Source: Toxorhynchites rutilus septentrionalis
Taxonomy: Eukaryota > Arthropoda > Insecta > Diptera > Culicidae
Direction of reading: 5' to 3'
Assembly (NCBI RefSeq): GCF_029784135.1
Contig: NC_073746.1
Location: 294,028,089-294,092,088 of the forward strand
DNA length: 64,000 nt
A model generated the notes under the pieces. That model was not told the origin of the DNA, did no database searches, and saw only the letters and a list, made by a program, of their open reading frames with translations. The translations under genes and the position numbers were made by a program. Shown here in pieces: positions 58,468-64,000 of the stretch. Numbering within the stretch: position 1 is the first letter of the stretch; each line of letters opens with the position of its first letter.

Positions 58468-58687
58468 ATTTTTAGTTCGACGGTACTTTGACTGTTAATG
58501 TTATGATGTGCATTAATGACACAGCACATACAGACTTTTTTTCAGCCTTCAACTTTTTTTTTTCAAATTGTTGAGACGGAAATGGTTAAACTTTTTCGAA
58601 TACAAAAGCTCGTTCGATACGCGAAACATATTTGTTTGTTCGCTTCATTTTTCGCCGGATTCTTTTGGGGATACTGTTTTAACCTAT

Positions 58688-58824
58688 AAGTGCGATTCAC
58701 ATACAACATACACGTCACGTTCACGTCCCGTCACGTCACGATACGTCAATGATTCTACCATGCAATTCTCATGAAAACATTCACATACACCAGCAACGTA
58801 ACGACCCGTCAGCATACGTTCAAC
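58688..58824. mobile_element. Left part of a second GTGCGATTCACATA MITE
   Basis: AGTGCGATTCACATACAAC through CGTCAGCATACGTTCAAC matches the complement of the right part of 56324-56944, then stops abruptly where the large element copy D begins. The missing part is expected beyond copy D and the provirus. Confidence 0.8.
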
Positions 58825-61498
58825 CTAAGTGGTGCGGACTCAATCCACTTCATTCTCAAGCAAATTCATGCATGTTTTCAAGCGATTTCTTGCAATAAAT
58901 TCTCAGACCACCAGAGATGCCAGATTTACAAATATGTTTGTAAATTTACAGACATATCTGTAAAACATTCATCACATCTATTCATCACATCAAAAATATT
59001 TGACTCACCATATGACATTTTCCCATAGTTTTAATACAGAAAAGGTATTATATTTAGTATATATCAATACACATGACGTTAGACCAGCGATACTCAACCT
59101 GCGGCCCGGCAGTCCTTCTTGTTGGCCCATCTGGTGTGTATGATGTTTGGAACTCATACACATAAGTACTTTTGCCTTGACATCATTGCAGACGAAAGAG
59201 AGGATACGGTTATTCACAATTAATGAAAAATTGCATTCTCTGCAGGTAGGGAAAAATGTTGAACGAAAATCGTCTCTGATAATTATTTTCTGTTCTGGAT
59301 AAGATTGTTTTACTGAAATGCAAGGAGATTTATTGAAAAATAGTTAAGTTAGGGTCAGGACTATGCAACCTATGTATTTAAACAACATCGAATAAAAATT
59401 TTCATTCTATTTTCAACAACTTACATTTGCTTTCGGGTCTGCTTATGACGAAATATGGGTTACTGTTCGATATTCTTACGACAGACATGGTTCATGGCCG
59501 TGTGGTGGTCTAAAACTTGTATAGCCTTGCATGGCGGATGGAAAATATACACTGCATTTTTTTATAAATAAAAACGACAAGACCGCAAGCCTTGGTGGAT
59601 GTCCAATATATAAACGGAGAAATACCGATTTTTATAAAAATTAACAACGCGTATGTTTGTGTATGTATGTGTATGTATGTATATGTAGATTGTTGAAACA
59701 TTTAAACACACTTACAGCACATAAGTTATTAAGTTGTCCGAAAAATCATTTTTTTCCACTTTTTCCCAAAAATGACAAATGAAAATTAATAACTTTTGAA
59801 TCACTGAATCGATTTAGATGATCGACATATAAAATTGACCTAGCCTTTTATAAAAAAATATTTAACTTGCGAAAAACATAATTATATTTTAGTAATTATT
59901 GATTGTAGTCGTTTTTTTATTTTTTTTATGACTTTGGACTAGAGGGCGCTATATATTTTTATATTTTTTCTTGAAAGCTGAGGATTTTTTACACAACATA
60001 TCTCGATATCAGGGTTGCTATTTTTTCGTTTTTTAGATATGATTTAAAAAAAATCATTTTTCCCCATTTGTCCAAAAATAACTTTCTGCAAAAAATCATA
60101 ACATTTGAACTACTGAACCGATTTAGATGATCGATATATTAAATTGAAGCCAATAAGCAAAACTCACACTTGCGGGAAGATTGGATTCTAGTAGCATAGG
60201 TCTAGTTTAGTCACATATGAATATTGATCGAAGACTTAAAACATGTTAAATTTACAAAATTCTAACTTAAAAACGATAATTATAGCATCTCTGATATCGA
60301 GATATGTTAAGTAAATACTCCTCAGCTTTCCATAAAAAATATAAAAAAATATAGTGCTCCTATCTTTAACCGAGAAAACTATGAAAAACTAACTCATTCC
60401 ATAATTACAAAAACAAAATTCAATTTTTTCGCAAAAGTTATATTTTTAAAAAAAATATATCTCGTAAGCTTCAATTTGATATGTCGATGATATGAATCGG
60501 TCCAATAGTTCGAAAGTTATGACTTTTTGTAGTGGGAAAAATGGGGAAAAATTGTTTTTCGAACCATCGATTAGTTTTGCAAAATCATATTTCAAAAACG
60601 AAAAAAATAGCATCTCTGATATCGAGATATTTTATGCAAAAGTTCTCAGCTTTCAATCCATATTAAAAATAGGATCCATATTATATGCAAGTTAAATATT
60701 TCTCAATTAAAGCTCATTGGCTTAAATTTGATATGTCGATCATCTAAATCGGTTGAGTGGTTCGAAAGTTATAAATTTTTGAAAAAAGTCATTTTGGGAA
60801 AAAGTGGAAAAAATGATTTTTGGGATCACCCTAAAATGGAAATGGGCACCCTAATGACAAATTTAAAAAATACGAGTTTAATGTTTTGCGATAAAGAACA
60901 AAATTACCACTTTTGACGAAGAGCTGAGAACCACTATATTAGTTTGGCATGGAATGGATGTATATATATATATATATACAGAATACAATCTTACGTGCAT
61001 CGTGATGTACAAAGTATTAATGAATAAGTGAAAATTAACGTTAAAAGACATTTCTATAGATCTGCACACTTTTACAGACTTTTCCACATTTTTAACAGAC
61101 ATTCACATGTTTTTACAGACTTTTTTTAAAAATCATCTGGCAGCTCTTCCTTCCACTTTTTATCGAATATTTCCAAATCGCAGGAGTAAACATTTACGTG
61201 ACTCTGACTTTGTTTGTTTTTATTACGTTCGGAAAAACGTTATGACAAAGAGAGGGGACATTAAAAATGCGTTGCTCAGTGAAAGGCTGAGATGGTCTTT
61301 TAGAGATGCAATGGTTAATTAAACAATTGACGGAAAAATGTAGTTCGTTCATTTTATAATTTTACTTATTTTTGCCCTTGACAACAATACCTCTTTTATA
61401 GTGTTGATTATCATAAGAAAAATAACACTCCTGATCGTTGGATCTCTTTTGACATTTCAATTGGATCTTTTTTGACAGCCGTTTTGATTCAGTCCGCA
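58825..61498 (-). mobile_element. Large nonautonomous element, copy D (inverted, cut by provirus)
   Basis: Starts CTAAGTGGTGCGGACTCAAT and is co-linear (reversed) with copy C, including the foldback (about 59740-60960) and the ~165-bp segment with GATACTCAACCTGCGGCCCG. It ends in GATTCAGTCCGCA at 61498, eight bases short of the expected tip, where the LTR begins. The presumed target duplication is CGTTCAAC at 58817-58824; its partner is not in the window. Confidence 0.85.
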
Positions 61499-61790
61499 AG
61501 TTAAGATTTCACGGACGTGATAATCTTTTTAAAAAACGCGACCACACTTGTCGATAGCCTAGCACTAACTAACTTTTATTTGATTATTTAAATTTTTCTA
61601 CAGTTCATAATGCAAAGTTGCAGTTTCGTGCCTCTGCTTATCCACGCCGAAAACTGCCAAAGTTTATTGATCCAAAGTTGTCGTCAGCATACTTCGATGA
61701 CCCCGTTCTGCTGGCTCGATTGCCAACGACCGCCAATGTTGTTGTCAGCAAATTGTTGCTGTCGCCGCCCGGGTACCTCCGTTGCTAACT
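61499..61790 (-). repeat. 3' LTR of an errantivirus (gypsy-type) provirus
   Basis: 292 bp bounded by AGTTA...TAACT, the terminal inverted bases of gypsy-type LTRs. On the coding (minus) strand it begins AGTTAGCAACGG, directly after a purine tract, carries AATAAA (complement at 61663-61668), and ends ATCTTAACT against element D. The matching 5' LTR lies beyond the window. Confidence 0.82.
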
Positions 61791-61802
61791 CGTCCCTCCT
61801 TT
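61791..61802 (-). promoter_or_regulatory. Polypurine tract of the provirus
   Basis: The minus strand reads AAAGGAGGGACG immediately before the LTR and overlaps the end of env. It would prime plus-strand DNA synthesis during reverse transcription. Confidence 0.7.
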
Positions 61803-63312
61803 AGAGATGAGGTTCCGTCCGAATCACATCTCTAATCGTCATGGGTCTGAGATTTGGTTGAATGTCCTTCAATGGTTCCTGTGTTGGTGTAGTACTGGGT
61901 ATTTGTTTTATTTTGACTGTAGCTGATCTGTGGGAAAAGATTTTCAAAAGAATCACGATACCTATTATCATGCAGGGGAATGAAATGATTCCACCCATAA
62001 TGGACCAAGCTGGCCATTCTATACTTGTGTTGTTCAATCGAATATATTCCATCTCCTTTCTCATCTCCAGGTGTAGGTGGTGTAAATGTTCCAAGCTTAG
62101 GTTTGCTATTGTAAGTTGCTTTTGTATTGTAATTCCATCCAATGGTAGTTGGATTGGGCTTCCAACCATGTTCTGTATTTCGTTAGAATAGGATATGTTG
62201 TTGATGTTGATTTCGCAATCGTGGAACGTAATTAAAAATGTTCCGGTAAATGTACGATTTTTGAGTCCGCAGGTTGAAGTGAAGGAAATGTTTTTATCCG
62301 AGTTTAAGATGATATTTTCGTCATTGATTATGGTGATTTGATCCTCTGGCGGATTCATGGTGTAGTTACAGGTTGCTTGGTTCCCAAAAAGTAGATTTGG
62401 TATGCATCTTGAGTTGTCGAATACTACTTCGTAGGTTTTGTATATTGTTGGTTGTAGTGTATTGACCATATAGTTGCCGGTTTCGTGAGTTAAATAATTT
62501 CTGTTTGTCAGATGAATTTGCTTGTGATTGTTAGTAACAGGGAAAACATGAATCTTATTGAATATCCTTTTATCTAAGATGGGGGTTTTTATCAGGAGAG
62601 TCAATTCCTTGCCGTTCGTTGCGATCGTTGTGTCTGCAAAGTTGAGGGCTTCCACTGCATTATGAACCGTAATATTTTGTTTGAATACATCGTGATATAA
62701 AATTTCAATTTCATCTTGACTAAGTATTTTCTCATTAAGGATTCCTGCTTTTGCTAACGATATGCTATCAACTATCTGTTCTAGTTTTTCTGCTAAATAT
62801 TTCAAATTGAGTAAAATGTTCATTGAATATATTTCTAATGATTTTGAATTCGACAGTTCTATTGCGTCTTTAGTTTTGAATACCAGTTCTTTCAATTGTA
62901 AATTAAGTGCTCTATTTATTCTAACTTGTTGATTATTATTGGAGATAAGATCATTAATTGAGGAGTTTAAAATTTTCAAGTCGTTTGCGTCCGGACTTCC
63001 GGCTATAAATTTCCAGGCTGTTCCTAGACTATTCCAACGTTTTTGCCGCCGAGAAGGGGCTAGATTTTCTAGAGTTTGATGAATCTGTTCGAATGTTTGT
63101 TTTGTAAGGCTTGTAAACTGATTGGGTTTCAATTGCTCGAATTGTATCTTAAGAATTTCTACATGTGTTTTCAGAGAGGTGACATTGAAATGGTGCATAT
63201 AATAGTGAGATGTTTGTTGAATTCTAGCGGTACCTAAATTGAAAGCAATAATGGGAAGATGGTCTATCCTCTTAACGTCTATCTTTTCAGTTATTACTAT
63301 TTTTAAGAACAT
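61801..63312 (-). CDS. env: Errantivirus envelope fusion protein (F-like)
   Basis: 503 aa, uninterrupted. Membrane glycoprotein of insect gypsy-type endogenous retroviruses, related to baculovirus F-type fusion proteins. Visible: a furin-type site RRQKR at residues 88-92, followed directly by a fusion-peptide-like segment; several N-glycosylation sequons and paired cysteines in the ectodomain; one membrane segment at about residues 435-457 (GGIISFPCMIIGIVILL); and a ~46-residue cytoplasmic tail. The N-terminus (MFLKIVITEK) is a poor signal peptide. Since env is normally made from a spliced RNA with an acceptor 8 bases before this ATG, the true N-terminus may differ. The gene lies 36 bases downstream of pol and ends in the polypurine tract. 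The absence of stops suggests a recent insertion. Antisense frames are shadows. Confidence 0.88.
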   Translation of the reverse strand: MFLKIVITEKIDVKRIDHLPIIAFNLGTARIQQTSHYYMHHFNVTSLKTHVEILKIQFEQLKPNQFTSLTKQTFEQIHQTLENLAPSRRQKRWNSLGTAWKFIAGSPDANDLKILNSSINDLISNNNQQVRINRALNLQLKELVFKTKDAIELSNSKSLEIYSMNILLNLKYLAEKLEQIVDSISLAKAGILNEKILSQDEIEILYHDVFKQNITVHNAVEALNFADTTIATNGKELTLLIKTPILDKRIFNKIHVFPVTNNHKQIHLTNRNYLTHETGNYMVNTLQPTIYKTYEVVFDNSRCIPNLLFGNQATCNYTMNPPEDQITIINDENIILNSDKNISFTSTCGLKNRTFTGTFLITFHDCEININNISYSNEIQNMVGSPIQLPLDGITIQKQLTIANLSLEHLHHLHLEMRKEMEYIRLNNTSIEWPAWSIMGGIISFPCMIIGIVILLKIFSHRSATVKIKQIPSTTPTQEPLKDIQPNLRPMTIRDVIRTEPHL

Positions 63313-63319
63313 TAGAATT

Positions 63320-63345
63320 CTGTAACGAGAAAAAATAATAAAACA
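63320..63345 (-). promoter_or_regulatory. Probable env splice acceptor
   Basis: The minus strand has a pyrimidine-rich TATTATTTTTTCTCGTTACAG ending 8 bases before the env ATG. Its position between pol and env fits the subgenomic env message of errantiviruses. Confidence 0.6.
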
Positions 63346-63348
63346 AGA

Positions 63349-64000
63349 TTATATTTTCCTAATCTTAACATCATCTTTATGTATCCTTCTTCCATCGTCC
63401 ATAGTTACGGTGCTTTTGTTAACTTGTTTAACTTTATTTTTCTTGTAACGTTTTTTATGTTTCATTCTCTGTCTGGCATTTTCATAGATCTCTTGATTAG
63501 GTTCTATCACCACGGCTTTCTTGAACTTATTATGGTATTTTAAATCTTTCTTTTGTTTTTCTGAAATGTTCTTGTAAACTTTTTCTATAATTTCTGGAGT
63601 TCTTGAGGAAGGAAGTATAACTTCGTAGGGGGTATGTTCAGTGGAACTATGGATGGTGGAATTGTATTTATTCAGTGATAGGAAAAGTAGGTCAGTAACG
63701 GATTTTTCTGGATTCTCGTGCTTGGTTATTCTGTAAATTTCTAAAAGAGTGGAGTGGAAACGTTCGACAATTCCGTTCATTTCGCTCCGTCCTGTAGCTG
63801 TGACATACGGTTCGATATGATGGGTATTATAGAAGTTTACCAGATCTCCAGTCATGAAGGATTTTTCACCGTCCATGACTAATATTTCCGGAGGATTGTA
63901 TTTTAAAAGGATTTCTTTAACTGCAGGAACTATGTCAACTGCGGCTCTTGAATCTATGGGTTTGATTTGGGCGAATTTAGAGAATTTGTCGACATAGGTT
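63349..64000 (-). CDS. pol: Errantivirus pol, integrase C-terminal part (partial)
   Basis: The frame is open to the window edge. It starts within the integrase core (TYVDKFSKFAQ, just after the first catalytic Asp), then VMDGEKS with the second Asp and NGIVERFHSTL with the catalytic Glu, 35 residues between them (DD35E). A basic C-terminal region with KHKKRYKKNKVKQ and a TMDDGRRIHKDDVKIRK end follows. The ~216 visible residues have no stop. The reverse transcriptase, protease and gag are beyond the right edge. Env follows after 36 bases on the same strand. This is a gypsy/errantivirus integrase rather than a host gene. Confidence 0.9.
   Translation of the reverse strand, partial: TYVDKFSKFAQIKPIDSRAAVDIVPAVKEILLKYNPPEILVMDGEKSFMTGDLVNFYNTHHIEPYVTATGRSEMNGIVERFHSTLLEIYRITKHENPEKSVTDLLFLSLNKYNSTIHSSTEHTPYEVILPSSRTPEIIEKVYKNISEKQKKDLKYHNKFKKAVVIEPNQEIYENARQRMKHKKRYKKNKVKQVNKSTVTMDDGRRIHKDDVKIRKI

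Overview
This is a transposon-packed, AT-rich piece of an insect nuclear genome. Short GT-AG introns in every gene, APE-type LINEs, copia, mariner and hAT debris, tRNA-derived SINEs and an env-bearing gypsy-type (errantivirus) provirus all point to insects. The repeat styles (TCTATATA-starting Helitrons, AATCGCAC-ended MITEs) suggest a culicine mosquito. The species is an inference and was not tested.

Only four host genes are convincing. On the + strand are an SPB1/FTSJ3-type pre-rRNA 2'-O-methyltransferase (11973-14636, 3 exons, 847 aa) and the elongation-factor-like GTPase EFL1 (20109-23067, 2 exons, 966 aa). Both proteins serve 60S ribosome maturation. On the - strand are two regucalcin (SMP-30) paralogues (27440-28496, 3 exons, 310 aa; 43253-44288, 2 exons, 323 aa). 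They are separated by about 15 kb of nested transposons, and they share the first intron position but not the second.

Region by region: 1-720 is a GA-rich satellite. 1600-3055 is a foldback element. 3209-5176 is a Helitron with an internal ~142-bp tandem array. 6628-7740 is a TIR element. 8925-10381 is a mariner with two nonsense codons. 11140-11560 is SINE-like. After FTSJ3 come a MITE, a deleted mariner (17543-18035) and a foldback element. After EFL1 comes a minus-strand LINE/copia/mariner graveyard (23335-27140). Between the regucalcin genes lie LINE scraps, a 4.5-kb hAT element with a perfect 8-bp target duplication (33152-37700), a nonautonomous hAT with a SINE and a MITE inside (38477-40066), and a TIR element with tandem repeats (40118-41946).

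After the second regucalcin gene come a 2.8-kb element with perfect 8-bp duplications (46302-49100), a Tc1 remnant, an element carrying a broken histone H2A copy (50902-51100), a DD41D-type mariner wreck (54007-55300), several MITEs, and a head-to-head pair of hAT MITEs with three copies of one target site (57898-58475). Last is a second large copy of the 2.8-kb element, cut by an errantivirus. The errantivirus 3' LTR, intact env frame and 3' end of pol (integrase) fill 61499-64000 on the - strand.

No new protein-coding system was found. The novelty lies in the layered insertions, whose relative order can be read from target duplications, and in a transposon family that carries histone H2A sequence.
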